Part shown: positions 34,177 through 45,800 of the stretch, piece by piece | Position numbering within the stretch: the stretch's first letter is position 1 | Layout: every line of letters starts with the position of its first letter | Made by a program: the position numbers and the translations under genes | The notes under the pieces: model-generated | Told to the model about the DNA's origin: nothing | Seen by the model: only the letters and a program-made list of their open reading frames with translations | The model's database searches: none | From: Niveispirillum lacus | Lineage (GTDB): Bacteria; Pseudomonadota; Alphaproteobacteria; Azospirillales; Azospirillaceae | Direction: 5' to 3' | DNA: 64,000 nt | NCBI RefSeq assembly: GCF_002251795.1 | Contig: NZ_NOXU01000021.1 | Span: 1 to 64,000, forward strand

Positions 34177-35948
34177 AGGGCCATCCTCCGCAGGGCTTGG
34201 GGCGTGTTCGGCTGTGCTCGACCAAGTACGGTGCCACGGTTTCTTTCAATGAACGCCATCAGCGCATCCACCGGCATAGCTCGGGCATAAAGCCAACCCT
34301 GTCCCGCTTCGCAGCCGAGTTCGACCAGGCGTCGAGACTGTTCGACTGTCTCTACGCCCTCGGCCACTAAGTCCTTACCCAGTGCGCGGGCCAACGCGAC
34401 CACCATCCGAACAATTTCTTCCGATGAACGGCTGTCGATCATATCCGAGACAAAGGATCTGTCGATTTTAAGCGTGTCGATCGGAAGCCGTTGGAGCAGC
34501 GACAAGGTCGCATAGCCTGTGCCGAAATCATCCAGGGCAATTCGGACCCCCATGGCCCGTACGGCCTGGAGTTCGGCAATCGCGCCTTCCATGTCATGTG
34601 CAAACGCCGTCTCCGTGACCTCGATCTCAACCAGTTCCGGCGGCACTGTGCTGGCGCGCAGCAGGTCACGCAGCTTTGCTGCCAGAAGACGACCGTCCAA
34701 CTGTACAGCAGACACATTGACCGACACCGGCACCGGCGGCAGATCCGTCTCCATCCAAGCAGCCAGGGCTGCGAATGCCTTTTCAAGGGTGATCTCACCA
34801 ATTCGATGGATCAGACCGCATTCCTCAGCCAAGGGAATGAACTGTGCGGGCGGAATGTCACCTGTGCCTTCCAGATGCCAGCGCACCAGGGCCTCAGCCC
34901 CTATCACCGCGCCCGTTTGCAGATCGACCTTGGGCTGAAAGTGCAGTGCGAGCGTGTTCGTCTCAATCGCCTTACGCAAAGCGCGTTCTTGTGTCTGCCG
35001 TGCCAACCGACGGGCAGCGCTTTCTTCGGTATGGATGGCGACCCGATGGTGCCCGGCTCGGCGAGCGTCATCAACGGCAGCAATCGCATTGCGCAACATC
35101 AACTCCGACTCTTCGCAAGGGTCGGCGCAAGGCCCGGTATGGATTACGATGCCAGCCGATGCCGTCAATGGGTCGCTCAGAACGGCGTCCTTGCCAGCGT
35201 TGGCAATGGCCAACTGCATGTCGCGGACGAGGGACAGCGCATCATCATTATCAATTGGGTTTGCAAGCAGGACAGCGAACTCATCGCCGGCCAGTCGGGC
35301 GAGCAGATCTGTAGCGCGTAGCTGCTGCCTGAGGGCGCAAGCTGTCCGGTTCAACAAACGGTCACCGCCTTCATGACCGGCCTGTTCATTGACGCGGCGA
35401 AACTGGTCAATGTTCATCACAATGACCGTAACCGAGGGCACACCGGTCCGGCCAAGAGCAGCGCGCAGTTCATTAACAAAGCAAAGGCGGTTCGGCAATC
35501 CAGTGAGGCCGTCCGTAAGCCGGCTTTTGACCGAACGGGCCTGCAGGCGACGACGCGATGACACATCCGTAAACAGGGCTACGTGAAAGACATCACCGGG
35601 CACGTTACAGGGGAGGCGGTAGATGCGGGTCCACTCACTGATGGCCTGACCCGCTTTGTTCTGGGTCCAGAGGTCGCCTTCCCAGAAACCCCTATCCTGT
35701 AACATTTGCCACATCTGCCTATAAAATTCGGGCGTTGAACGGTCGGTTCTCCACATGAACGGCTCCTGACCAATAAGTTCCGCAGGAGAGAAGCCCGTAA
35801 TTCTAGAAAAGGCAGGATTAACGAAAAGGATGCGGTTATCTGTGCCCGTGACCATCAATGCATCGTTGGTCGCACTGGCGACCACGCCCGTAAAATCAGG
35901 GCAGGTCAGGTCCAGGAACTTGCCAATGCTGGCGTCGGTGGTCGGCAT
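34173..35948 (-). CDS. PAS-GGDEF-EAL c-di-GMP phosphodiesterase (degenerate GGDEF)
   Basis: 591 residues from the ATG at 35948, which has AAGGAG eight bases upstream; an ATG at 36023 without such a site is the alternative. A PAS domain (about 20-135; [18 protein letters not shown]) leads to a GGDEF domain whose motif is AGDEF, probably inactive as a cyclase but with RxxD (RATD) retained. The EAL domain (about 320-570) has [18 protein letters not shown] and LKIDRSF intact, so it should degrade c-di-GMP. Confidence 0.9.
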   Translation of the reverse strand: MPTTDASIGKFLDLTCPDFTGVVASATNDALMVTGTDNRILFVNPAFSRITGFSPAELIGQEPFMWRTDRSTPEFYRQMWQMLQDRGFWEGDLWTQNKAGQAISEWTRIYRLPCNVPGDVFHVALFTDVSSRRRLQARSVKSRLTDGLTGLPNRLCFVNELRAALGRTGVPSVTVIVMNIDQFRRVNEQAGHEGGDRLLNRTACALRQQLRATDLLARLAGDEFAVLLANPIDNDDALSLVRDMQLAIANAGKDAVLSDPLTASAGIVIHTGPCADPCEESELMLRNAIAAVDDARRAGHHRVAIHTEESAARRLARQTQERALRKAIETNTLALHFQPKVDLQTGAVIGAEALVRWHLEGTGDIPPAQFIPLAEECGLIHRIGEITLEKAFAALAAWMETDLPPVPVSVNVSAVQLDGRLLAAKLRDLLRASTVPPELVEIEVTETAFAHDMEGAIAELQAVRAMGVRIALDDFGTGYATLSLLQRLPIDTLKIDRSFVSDMIDSRSSEEIVRMVVALARALGKDLVAEGVETVEQSRRLVELGCEAGQGWLYARAMPVDALMAFIERNRGTVLGRAQPNTPQALRRMAL

Positions 35949-36274
35949 GCTTGCCGCTCCTTTCGAACCCTTGGCCGCGTAAGATGACGCGGCTGGTTCA
36001 TTATTTGCCGTCAACTCGATCATCGTGGCTATGATTCAAATCAATTCAGATAAGTATTCAGTCGGGTAGTGCCAAAACCGCTGTCGGCAACAGCAGCAAC
36101 AAACCTGGGCATGCGTGAACATAAACCGACCCTGGCCAAGCTTCTGCCGGACTTGTGCCCCAACAGGCAAAGACCGGCAGACATGAGCAACATCTCGCAA
36201 GAAGGGCTGCACGCCAGAGGACAGGACTTGATTTGTTGATGAGCCGTCGTTCATTTGACAGTCTAGCGCGTGTG

Positions 36275-38731
36275 TCAACTTACATTTAGCGAGATCATGC
36301 CCGCCGACGCGGAGGTGAAACGCTTGACAAATTCACGGTCTGGATTGGTGAAGCGGATGTATGTACGCTCTTCTTCATTTGCGCGGACCTCAAAGCTTGT
36401 GCGGATGGACAGTTTGGGGATCTCGATGGTCCCGTTTGCCCCTTCCCGCAGGCCGCTGATGCCATGGATCCCAGCACCACCTTGGGAAATGTCTATCAAC
36501 TGTCCTGAGTGGCGCGAGCTTCCGACTGTCACCGTGCAGGCTTCAGCACACTTAAAGCGCTGATACATACGACGGTCCGCCTCTCGGGTCGACGTGCGAA
36601 CAATGCGCACCATCTCCCGCTGGAGGGCACCCACGCGGTCAGCAATCTCTACGGCACCCTTCTGTACCTCTGACGCCTGTTGGCCGGACTGCTGTGCATC
36701 CCGACTTACCTCGCCAATAAGACGGCTGACTTCCTGTGCTGCTTTGCTGGTCTCGGTGACGTTGCGTGCAATTTCCTGTGTCGCAGCACTCTGTTCTTCT
36801 ACCGCGGCACCTACCATGGTTGTGACCTGATCGATAGAGCCGATGCTTGTCCCGATGCCGGAAACCGCTTCAACCGCTTCCTTGGTAGCAGCCTGGATGG
36901 ATGTGATCTGACGGGTGATCTCTTCGGTGGATCTGGCGGTCTGCGTGGCCAGTCCTTTGACCTCCGCAGCGACAACCGCGAAGCCCTTTCCGGCCTCGCC
37001 GGCCCTGGCTGCCTCGATGGTGGCATTCAACGCCAGAAGGTTGGTCTGGCTGGCAATGTCGCCGATCAGATGGGCGATCTCACCGATTTTGCCCACTTCC
37101 TCCGACAGTTTCTCGATGGCTCGTTGGGTCTTGCCACTATCGGCAACGGCGGACTTTGTCACACTGCCGACCTGCGTAATCTGGTTGGCAATCTCACTGA
37201 TGGAAGCCGACAGTTCCTCTGTGGCCGAAGCAACGGCTTGAATATTGGCCAGCGCTTGATCAGCCGCAGCAGCCACGCTTTGAGAGTGGGTGCTAACCCG
37301 CGTTGCTGTTTCAGCCATGACCGAGGCTTGGCCCGACATGTCCTGCGTTTCACTGTAGACTTGCTCGACAACAACAGACGAACCGTTTTCCACCGAACCG
37401 GCCATGTCGTTCAGGGCCTTGGATCGCGCAATCCCAGCCACCCGTTCCCGCTCTAGCCGTTCCTGGGTCGAGTATGAGAGTTTCGCCCGCATTGCCCGTA
37501 ACTGCGCGAAGGGTCGACGGAATTCTGCGATGACAGGATTTTCGATCACGGCATCGAAATCGCCCCGCGAAACGGCGTCGAAATGCTGCTCAAGCCGGCG
37601 CATCGGGTTGCGCATGGCGGCCATCACCAGCCACGCAAAGACCACCGTCAGCCCGATCGCAGCGGCGAGGATTGTAAGGTCAGTGACGAGATGTGTCCGC
37701 CCCGCCGCAGTACCTTCCGCGATCGTTGCCGCGACTTCATCATTCTGGAACTGGATGAGATCGCTGATCTGTGTACTGACCGGGTCAATCGACTGGTAGA
37801 GCCGTGTCTTCACAAAACTATCCAGGGCGGCTGCATCCTTTGACGAAAGGATATTCTCAAGGTCCCGCACATCCTTGTCAGCGACCGCCATCGTCTGTTC
37901 AACTTTTGCGAGGATAGCGCCTTCATGAGGGTCTGAATCCCCTTCCCCATCGGTGCCCTTGATCGCGACCCAGGCCTTTGCGATTTTGGCCCGCGCTTGC
38001 TTCACTGAGGCCGCGCCGACGTCCCAACTGGTATTTCCATTGCGGACCTTGTGTGCAGCATCGACAATGTCCACGGCATAGGCATCAGAAATGATTTTGA
38101 GGCTGGTGGCGTGAGAAAAGGGGTCGTCGCGAATGAAAGCCAGGCGATCATTCTGTTGAGCCATGCCCCAGATGCCCAATATGTTGACAATACACATAAG
38201 CATCAATGTCATTGCAAAGGCAGCAAGAAGGCGTCCCTTGAAGCTGTTTGCGATCATGGTGATCCGGGCCGCGAGCCCCTGATGAACAATGAACCCGTCT
38301 TCGATCTTCACATCCTTGGCTTCGCCCGTCCGCATACGCGCATAAAGAGCCTCTGCGGCGGCCACCTCTTCACGGGACGGCCTTGAGCGGATGGAGATGC
38401 AGGCGGCCAGCTTTCCGTCTTCGATCTGTGGGGTGACGTTGGCCCGGACCCAATAATGGTCGCCATTCTTGCATCGGTTCTTAACGAGCCCCTCCCAGGC
38501 CCGACCCGCCTTGACGGTGGCCCAAAGATCAGCAAAGGCCTCTTTTGGCATGTGCGGATGGCGCACCATGTTGTGGGGGGAGCCGAGGAGTTCATCCTCA
38601 GTAAACCCGCTAATGCTGACAAACGCCTGATTGACGAAAGTGATGCGCCCGCCGGCATCCGTCCGCGATACCAAGACCTCATCAGCGGGCAGATCGACTT
38701 CACGTCCGGTTACCGGTCCATTGTCCCGCAT
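36275..38731 (-). CDS. PAS-containing chemoreceptor with C-terminal PilZ domain
   Basis: 818 residues. An Aer-like PAS domain (about 15-125; [20 protein letters not shown]) precedes a membrane segment (about 168-195), a periplasmic helical bundle, a second membrane segment (about 345-370), a HAMP-like region and a signalling domain (about 430-690; [20 protein letters not shown]). A PilZ domain ends the protein with RMYQR and DISQGG, matching the RxxxR and D/NxSxxG c-di-GMP motifs. GGGGAG lies upstream of the ATG. It links redox or chemical sensing to c-di-GMP. Confidence 0.92.
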   Translation of the reverse strand: MRDNGPVTGREVDLPADEVLVSRTDAGGRITFVNQAFVSISGFTEDELLGSPHNMVRHPHMPKEAFADLWATVKAGRAWEGLVKNRCKNGDHYWVRANVTPQIEDGKLAACISIRSRPSREEVAAAEALYARMRTGEAKDVKIEDGFIVHQGLAARITMIANSFKGRLLAAFAMTLMLMCIVNILGIWGMAQQNDRLAFIRDDPFSHATSLKIISDAYAVDIVDAAHKVRNGNTSWDVGAASVKQARAKIAKAWVAIKGTDGEGDSDPHEGAILAKVEQTMAVADKDVRDLENILSSKDAAALDSFVKTRLYQSIDPVSTQISDLIQFQNDEVAATIAEGTAAGRTHLVTDLTILAAAIGLTVVFAWLVMAAMRNPMRRLEQHFDAVSRGDFDAVIENPVIAEFRRPFAQLRAMRAKLSYSTQERLERERVAGIARSKALNDMAGSVENGSSVVVEQVYSETQDMSGQASVMAETATRVSTHSQSVAAAADQALANIQAVASATEELSASISEIANQITQVGSVTKSAVADSGKTQRAIEKLSEEVGKIGEIAHLIGDIASQTNLLALNATIEAARAGEAGKGFAVVAAEVKGLATQTARSTEEITRQITSIQAATKEAVEAVSGIGTSIGSIDQVTTMVGAAVEEQSAATQEIARNVTETSKAAQEVSRLIGEVSRDAQQSGQQASEVQKGAVEIADRVGALQREMVRIVRTSTREADRRMYQRFKCAEACTVTVGSSRHSGQLIDISQGGAGIHGISGLREGANGTIEIPKLSIRTSFEVRANEEERTYIRFTNPDREFVKRFTSASAGMISLNVS

Positions 38732-39129
38732 AAGATTCTCTCCCCTTGAGGGCTTAGAGGCTGATTCTATTTAAACGAACAGCTTTTAATTGTCCTCTAT
38801 CTAGATCACAAATATTCCCAACAGCCAAGCACAGACTTTAAGCTTGCCGTGAGAATAATAACTAACACCGATGGCGATTGAGGGGTCACAACTGATCGGG
38901 GTTAAGCAAAAAATTTCATCTAGTGGCAAATATAACGCCCGATTATCAGAAATATATATGGAGCCTTTTTTGGGTAACACACGAATTATTGCCATTTAGT
39001 TTTGGCAATTTTTCAAATATTGCGTTCTTTTTGTCAATTTATTCTATATCTTCACGGGAAATACTCTCATAGGCGCCAGCCGGCAATGATCATTCGGCCA
39101 GTCGATCCCCCTGGGGGGCACATACAGCG
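38732..39129. other. AT-rich intergenic region
   Basis: About 400 bases, clearly richer in A/T than the neighbours, between the chemoreceptor start and an IS3 remnant. It probably contains the chemoreceptor promoter. No gene was recognised. Confidence 0.5.
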
Positions 39130-39385
39130 ACCTAAATGGATCTCCAACGGCCGCGCCTATGGGCGAACACGGCTTTGAAGGGGCCGTTGACGGTCTGCGC
39201 CACAGCGTTGTCTTGGCTATCTGCGACGCTGCCGACCGCGGGGGCGATGCCGGGCACCGCCAGCCGCTCGGTGTAGCAGATGAACGGAAACTGCGCGGTC
39301 TCAACCGGTCGACCGTGCAGCGGGTGACATCGAACCCCTCGCCCCCCCAACTGTCGCCAGACCTTCCGCACGCCCAAGGTGGCAA
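39130..39385 (-). pseudogene. IS3-family transposase remnant
   Basis: A minus-strand frame keeps the helix-turn-helix piece GVRKVWRQLG and then jumps to the C-terminal core piece TERLAVPGIAPAVGSVADS and the end piece RRGRWRS of an IS3 OrfB. The catalytic middle is missing and CRCTVxRL-like residues lie in another frame (FDVTRCTVDRL), so there is both an internal deletion and a frameshift. No terminal inverted repeats were found. Confidence 0.8.
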
Positions 39386-39436
39386 ACTTATAAAATTGCT
39401 TGGCGTGGATTTGGCGGCCGCCGCAGCGGAGTGAGG

Positions 39437-42400
39437 TTAGGGCTTGATCGGGTAGGGTTGCGGGGTCCCCAGATTGCCGGGTGTGCCTTTGATCCGTGAT
39501 TGCAGATCACGGATGGCGGCGACCAGTTGGGCATCGGGTTCGCCGCGCAGGGCGGGTTGGTCGAAATCGACCTCGATATCAGGGGTTACCCCTTCACCTT
39601 CGATGATCCATTCCCCCTTGGGTCCCGCCAGCGCATATTGCGGGACGGCAATATGGCCGCCATCCAGCAACGGCCCCAGATCGCCGGTACCGACAACCCC
39701 GCCCCAGGTGCGCTTTCCGATCAGCCTGCCGCGCTGTGTCTGCTTGAAGGTCCAGGCCATGGTATCGCCGTCCGACATGGTGTTTTCGTTGATCAGCATG
39801 GCCATTTCGCCAGTGAAGACCTGTGTGTAGCCGCCCCAGGGATAGGTCTGCGGGTGCTGAAGACCACGCACAAAGCCGCGGGTGAAGGCCGGCCGCAGCA
39901 GGCGTTCCAGGATCATGCGAGAGACATTGCCCCCGGTATTGCCGCGAATGTCGATGATCACCCCATCCTTGCGAAGCTGTCCGTACCACTCCTTGACGAA
40001 TTCAGACAGACCGGCACCGGTCATGTCGGTGATATGGACATAACCGATGCGTCCCCCCGACATTTCATCGACCAGACGCTGGGCGGCCAGACGCTGTTCA
40101 TGCCGGATCAACAGGGTTTCGGTGCGCAGGGTCTTGACCAGAAGGCGGCGCTCCACTGTCGCGGACGGCCCCAACCCTACCTCAACGACCTGGTTCGCCT
40201 TGCCCATCAATGCCTGATAGGGGTTGGTGGTGGCGTTCAGCGGCACACCGTCGATGGACAGCAGATATTCACCCACCCGCGCCTCATTGCCCACGCTGTT
40301 CAGCGGGGATCGGTAAAGCGGATCGGCACGGTCCCCCGCAAAAATGCGGGTGATCCGCCAGAGACCGGTGGCCTTGTCCAAGGCGAAGCGGGCACCCAAC
40401 AGCCCAATGTCAGGGCGGGGGGGCAAACCATCATCCCCGCCATCCACAAAGGCGTGACTGACATTGAGATCACCGATCATGTGGCTGATCAGATAGTTAA
40501 GGTCAGCCCGGTTGCCCAGCGCGGGCAGCAGGGCACGATATCGCTCACGGGCCGCCTGCCAATCATGACCGTGCATGCCGGGATCGTAGAAATAGTCCCG
40601 ATACAGCCGCCAGGCTTCGTTGAATATCGCTGCCCATTCCTGTGGCGGATCGACCCGCATTACGATCCGCTCCAGATCCAGGCGCTGCGCGTCTCCCGCC
40701 AGGCCAGCGGGCCCGAAACCCGCCACCCGCAGGTCGTCGCGTCCCTGGAACAACAGGATGGTCTGACGCTTCCGGTCAACATCATAACCGACCAGATCAC
40801 CCGTGACGCGGTTGGGCTTGGTGGCACCAAAGGGTAGCAGGAACAAGGTGCTGGTCTGCGGCCCGTCCGCCTCGAACCGGGGAGCGTCCGATATCCTGAA
40901 CATCAGGCTGAAACCCGGTCCGAAACTCAGATCCCGGTAATTGTCTTTGTCGACCGGCACGGGGATCACCCGTTCTTCCAGCCCGTCAAACTCCACCGAT
41001 AGCGGTTTATCCGCCTTAGACACCGGTTCCTCACCGCCCCTACCGACGGGCACACCCGCCGGAAATGGGTTGGGAGCATCCTTTTGCAGGGCCAGAAGAT
41101 AGGGCCGCGTCTGGCGGGCAGCGGCAAAGTTCCATTCCGTCTCACTGATCAGCAGATTGACATCCCGAACCGACAGAAAGGCCAGATAGCGACGGTCAGG
41201 GGACCAGACGGGCTCACCACTGTCATAACTGGGGTCCGTCACCGGACGATTGGCACCGTCGCGGGAATCCCAGATGCGGACCATGCGCATGTCATTGGGC
41301 TGCAACTCGGCATAGGCGATGTACCGGCTGTCGGGCGACCATTCATATTGGCGAATGTACCAGGCACCGGTGCTGCCGACCTTCCGGCGTTCCCCGCTGG
41401 CCACATCAACGCTGAACAGCGTGCCTTCCCGGTCAAGCACGGCAAGGCGTTTGCCATCGGGGGACCAACTGGGTCGGTAATAGCGGTTGCCGCCGCTCTT
41501 TGTGACCTGCCGGGCGGCACCGCCGCTGGCGGGAACCACCCACAATTCCTCATCACCACTGGCGTCGCTGATATAGGCGATGGTGCGACCATCGGGGGAC
41601 CAGGCCGCTTCCCGGTCATGCGCGCTGGGGCTATGTGTCAGGTTGACAACCGCACCCAAGCGATTGCCCTGCATCACAAACACATCGCCGCGCGCCACCA
41701 CCAACACATGCTGGCCGTCCGGCGACAGTGCCCCGCCTTCGATATTCTTGGAACCCTTGACCAGCCGCGGCAACCGGTTCAAATCCTGTGTCGGAACCGT
41801 GATATCCAGCGGGCGCACCTTGCCGGTTGAGATGTCATAGAGCATCAAACCGGCATTATATTGCAACACCACATTGCCCTTGGCATCGGCGCTGGCAAAT
41901 TCCGCCCCGTCCTGTTTAAAATCCGTCAGTTTGCGGGGTGCCCCGCCCTGCTCGTCGGTGAGGTACAGGTTCATATGCCCGTCCTGATCCGACAGATACT
42001 GTATCCCCGCCTCTGTCCACATCGGGTCGCGTTCGGTGCGCGGCGTACCGGTGATACGGGTCAGTTTTTGCGCCGAAGGGTCGGCAATATACAGGTCCGG
42101 TGCCCATCCCCCCTGATAGCGCTTCCATGTCCGGAAATCGCGGAACAGGGGCGAGAACAGCAGCCGCTTGCCATCGGGTGAATAGACACCATTGCCTGCC
42201 CGCGCCATGGGCAGGGGCTGTACCTGACTGTCGTCGACAGTAACAGTATAGAGCTTGGATTCTGTGTTCAGGGACACATCCTGGAACGACCTGAACAGCA
42301 CCGCAGAGCCATCCGGCTTCCACCCCGTGACCTGATTGTCATATCCAGAGCGGGTGCCAAGGGGGCCACGCGCGGGGTAGAATGTCAGTTGCCGGGGAGC

Positions 42401-42697
42401 CCCGCCCGCCGCCGGAATGAGGTAGACCTGTTCATCCCCGCCATATTGCCCTGTGAAGGCAATCCATTTGCCATCGGGGGAGAATTTGGCGAACAGTTCC
42501 AGCCCCGGACCACTGGTCAATTGCCGTGCTGCACCACCATCCGTGCTGGCAATCCACAGATCACCGGCATAGGAGAAGACGACCTGCTTTCCATGGATGT
42601 CTGGAAAACGCAGCAGTCTTTGCGGTTCCCCCTGCGCGATGGCAGCAGAGCCGCACAGCGTCAGACAAGCCGCGATCCCCAATGCCCGCACCCACAT
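39437..42697 (-). CDS. Tricorn-like S41 serine protease, exported
   Basis: 1086 residues. A signal peptide (about 1-22, ending AIAQ) is followed by beta-propeller repeats with SPDGKWIAF-type motifs (to about residue 650). Then come the core with His in NVSHAFVDGG, a PDZ domain (about 740-840; YLLSIDGVPLNATTN), and the nucleophile Ser-Asp in NTMSDGDTMAW. These match the Tricorn His-Ser-Asp arrangement. It degrades peptides, probably in the periplasm. The ATG at 42697 is preferred since it begins the signal peptide. It lies 141 bp after the TonB receptor gene on the same strand. Confidence 0.9.
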   Translation of the reverse strand: MWVRALGIAACLTLCGSAAIAQGEPQRLLRFPDIHGKQVVFSYAGDLWIASTDGGAARQLTSGPGLELFAKFSPDGKWIAFTGQYGGDEQVYLIPAAGGAPRQLTFYPARGPLGTRSGYDNQVTGWKPDGSAVLFRSFQDVSLNTESKLYTVTVDDSQVQPLPMARAGNGVYSPDGKRLLFSPLFRDFRTWKRYQGGWAPDLYIADPSAQKLTRITGTPRTERDPMWTEAGIQYLSDQDGHMNLYLTDEQGGAPRKLTDFKQDGAEFASADAKGNVVLQYNAGLMLYDISTGKVRPLDITVPTQDLNRLPRLVKGSKNIEGGALSPDGQHVLVVARGDVFVMQGNRLGAVVNLTHSPSAHDREAAWSPDGRTIAYISDASGDEELWVVPASGGAARQVTKSGGNRYYRPSWSPDGKRLAVLDREGTLFSVDVASGERRKVGSTGAWYIRQYEWSPDSRYIAYAELQPNDMRMVRIWDSRDGANRPVTDPSYDSGEPVWSPDRRYLAFLSVRDVNLLISETEWNFAAARQTRPYLLALQKDAPNPFPAGVPVGRGGEEPVSKADKPLSVEFDGLEERVIPVPVDKDNYRDLSFGPGFSLMFRISDAPRFEADGPQTSTLFLLPFGATKPNRVTGDLVGYDVDRKRQTILLFQGRDDLRVAGFGPAGLAGDAQRLDLERIVMRVDPPQEWAAIFNEAWRLYRDYFYDPGMHGHDWQAARERYRALLPALGNRADLNYLISHMIGDLNVSHAFVDGGDDGLPPRPDIGLLGARFALDKATGLWRITRIFAGDRADPLYRSPLNSVGNEARVGEYLLSIDGVPLNATTNPYQALMGKANQVVEVGLGPSATVERRLLVKTLRTETLLIRHEQRLAAQRLVDEMSGGRIGYVHITDMTGAGLSEFVKEWYGQLRKDGVIIDIRGNTGGNVSRMILERLLRPAFTRGFVRGLQHPQTYPWGGYTQVFTGEMAMLINENTMSDGDTMAWTFKQTQRGRLIGKRTWGGVVGTGDLGPLLDGGHIAVPQYALAGPKGEWIIEGEGVTPDIEVDFDQPALRGEPDAQLVAAIRDLQSRIKGTPGNLGTPQPYPIKP

Positions 42698-42838
42698 TTC
42701 CAAACGACGCAAGCTCCCCTCCCACCGCGCGACGGTATTCCATACATTCCAGCCTCTCCGCTGCCCCGATGGTGGCAACCTTCCACCACCGGGTCAGCGC
42801 AATCACCCGCCGGATGATACGCCCCGGCACTGCTGCAA

Positions 42839-45800
42839 TCAGAACGTCTTGCCAAGACGGATCGAAACCGTACGGCCCCGCAGATCATACAGATTGCTGG
42901 GCACCGAACCGGTCCGATAGGTGTAGCTGTCAGACCCCATCACCGGCGGCTTTTTATCGAACATGTTGATAATGCCGATCTGGCCCGACAGGTCCTTTTC
43001 AATCTGCCAGCGGACGCTGACATAGTGGGTCATGTAGGAACCGACCGTCAGTTTTTCCGCCACCTGCAAGCAATCATTGCGGTTCCCCGGCACCGTGCGG
43101 CCGGCATAGGCACCGCAATAATTGAACAGATTGTCGCCATCATAGTACTTCGCATCGTTCGTTGGGCCGATGAAGTTGAAGCCGTAGAAGAATGATAAAT
43201 CCTCTACCTTCAGGTTCGCTTCCACCCAACCGACGGTCTTGGGATTGCCCGAAAGCCCGTTACGGTCTTCATAGGAATTCTCATCACGGCGCAGGGAATT
43301 CTCAAACACCCAGTTCCACTGCACATTCAGACCGAAGTCCCCAAAGCCAAGGGGTTGCCGGAATGAGGCTGACAGATCAATGCCCCGCTGCTTCTGCTGT
43401 GCCAGATTGACCAGACGATCATCGACGACCGTAATCGCGCGGGTCATGGGGTCACGTGTAACTCTGGCGCAGAAGTTATTACCAGGGAACGTTGGGCTAT
43501 TGTAGCAACGGGAAATAATGCTGCCAACTCCATAGGAAGCCACTTCATTGCGTACCGCAATACTGTAATAGTCCGCAGCAATGCTGAGGTCGGCAAAGGC
43601 CGGGGTCAGCACAATGCCGACACTCTTGTTCCGTGATGTTTCTGCCTTCAACTGTCCCTTGCCACCCCCTGTTACGGCAGTGATGCCATTGTTGGCCGGA
43701 TTGAAGTCTGGCGCAAAACCCTGGCTGGCACAGTTGGCAGCAACTGTGGGGCCAGCCGTGTCGCCATAGCGGACACAAGGATCGCTATAGGCATAGAAAC
43801 TGAGTTGGTTGGCCAGATACAGTTCATAGAGCGAGGGGGCGCGGAACGAAGTCCCCGTGCTGGCACGCAAAGAGACCCAGTTATTGACGGTCCAGCCCAG
43901 GCCCGCCTTATAGGTTTCATCCGACCCAAAGCTGCGGTAGTTGGTGTAGCGGCCGGAACCGGTAAAAGTCAGCTTCTCTACCACCGGCAAATCAGCCAAG
44001 AGCGGCACGCCGATTTCGCCGAATACTTCCTGGACCGTATCGGACCCCTTGGTGATCCCAGCGGTGGAGGAGGCGAAATAGTTACCGTTGCGGGCGTTGT
44101 AACCTGGTGTGTCGTTCAGGGCCTGATACCGGATCGTGAAGCCCGTGGCGAGATCAACCGACCCTGTGGGCAGGTCGAACAGCGCACCGGAGATTGAGCC
44201 GTCAATGCCAAGCTGGTCATACTTGGTACGCCCTGTCTCGCGTCCCTGCAGGAACGAACGTTCAGCATCCGTCCAATCCTGGTCAACCAAGAACCGCTTC
44301 GACAGCCAGGGGATGGACACACAGTTTGTCGGGCCGGAAATGCTGATCAGCGCGGCGTTGCAGGCAACGCCCGGCGCCGTCGCTGCCGCCAGTCGATCGG
44401 CGTAGAAGAATGAACTGCTATATTCGCCATCGGATCGTCCGGCATGGCCGGAAACGTCCCACGACCAGGGGCGGGCAATGATTGGCATCTCCAGCCCACC
44501 GCGCACACCGGCGGTGATCTGGCCATAATTGACGTTCTGGCGCTGCTCCTGGGCCATGTTCATCTGCGGCTGGACCAGACCAGTCGAATTACCGCCGCTG
44601 GCCTGGATCAACCCAGCCGCCACCGTATTGTTCGGATTGGTTGGCGACAGTAGCGGATACAGGAACTGCCACGTATCTGAGGAAGAAACCCGCCGGTTCA
44701 GCAGCACATTGCCATAGGCTTCAATGTCAGGGGCGAGTTCATAGGAGCCCGCAACATACAGGCTGCCGGTGGACAAAGGCGAAATGCTGTCGGCATTCTG
44801 ATAGGCAGGGCTGTCGCTGATGCCATAGGTATAGGTCTCCGGGAACCCGCCGCGCGCTGTTCGCACCCAATCCGGCAGGACGTTGCGCAGACCCAAGGCC
44901 GAGGCGGGATATGATGCACCGGCTGCACCGGGTGCATACTGGAACCAGCCGCCATACCACGTGTAGTCGAAGAATATCCCGGTGGGGTTCAGGTTGCGGC
45001 ATTTGATGTTGCCGCTGGTGTCCAGAAGATCGGTCCGCTGTCCCGTCCTGGGATCATAGACATAATCCTGGGCGCAGGATGTCCGTTCGCGCTGGCGGTT
45101 CTTCAAGGCTTCCTGGCGGCGATATTCGGCGGCGACGGTCAAGGTGCCTTGGCCGAAATCCTCGCCCCAGAACAAGGCGCCCTGAACATAATTGCCGCCG
45201 CCATGTTCGCTTACATTACCGTCAAGATTCAACTCCACCCCGTCGGAAGTTTTGCGCGGAATGATGTTGACCACACCGGCGATGGCATCAGAGCCGTAAA
45301 TGGAAGAGGCACCACCGGTCAGCACTTCCACCCGACTGATCATCGAGGATGGCAGCGTATTGAGATCCACCTGACCGACACGGCTGCCGGTACCTGCCGG
45401 GGTCAGGCGCTGCCCGTTCAACAGGACCAGTGTGCGCCCTGCCCCCAGGTTACGTAGGCCAACCGTCTGGGCATTGTTCCCGCCATCGACGACCCGGCCA
45501 CCCGCACCCGTCGCCGACAGCTTGTTGTTCACCTGCTGCACACCCAGGGCCGCGACCGAGCGCATAATAATCCCTGCGGTATCGAACGCACCGGCATTGC
45601 GCGCCGTCTCTGCATTAATGATCTGGACTGGTGTTGCAGTATTGTATTCTGAGCGCAATCGTGACCCTGTCACGACAATATCACCCAGCTCTTCCACACC
45701 GGTATCAGATGACGCTTGCGGGGCTGCCTCGGCAGTCGGATCTGCGGGCTTGGCCAGAAGATTGGTGTCGGATGATTGCGCCTGCGCAGCGACAGGCCAA

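Noticed and set aside
39500-40837. A 445-residue plus-strand open frame
   Set aside because: It is the antisense shadow of the Tricorn-like protease, with no recognisable domain.
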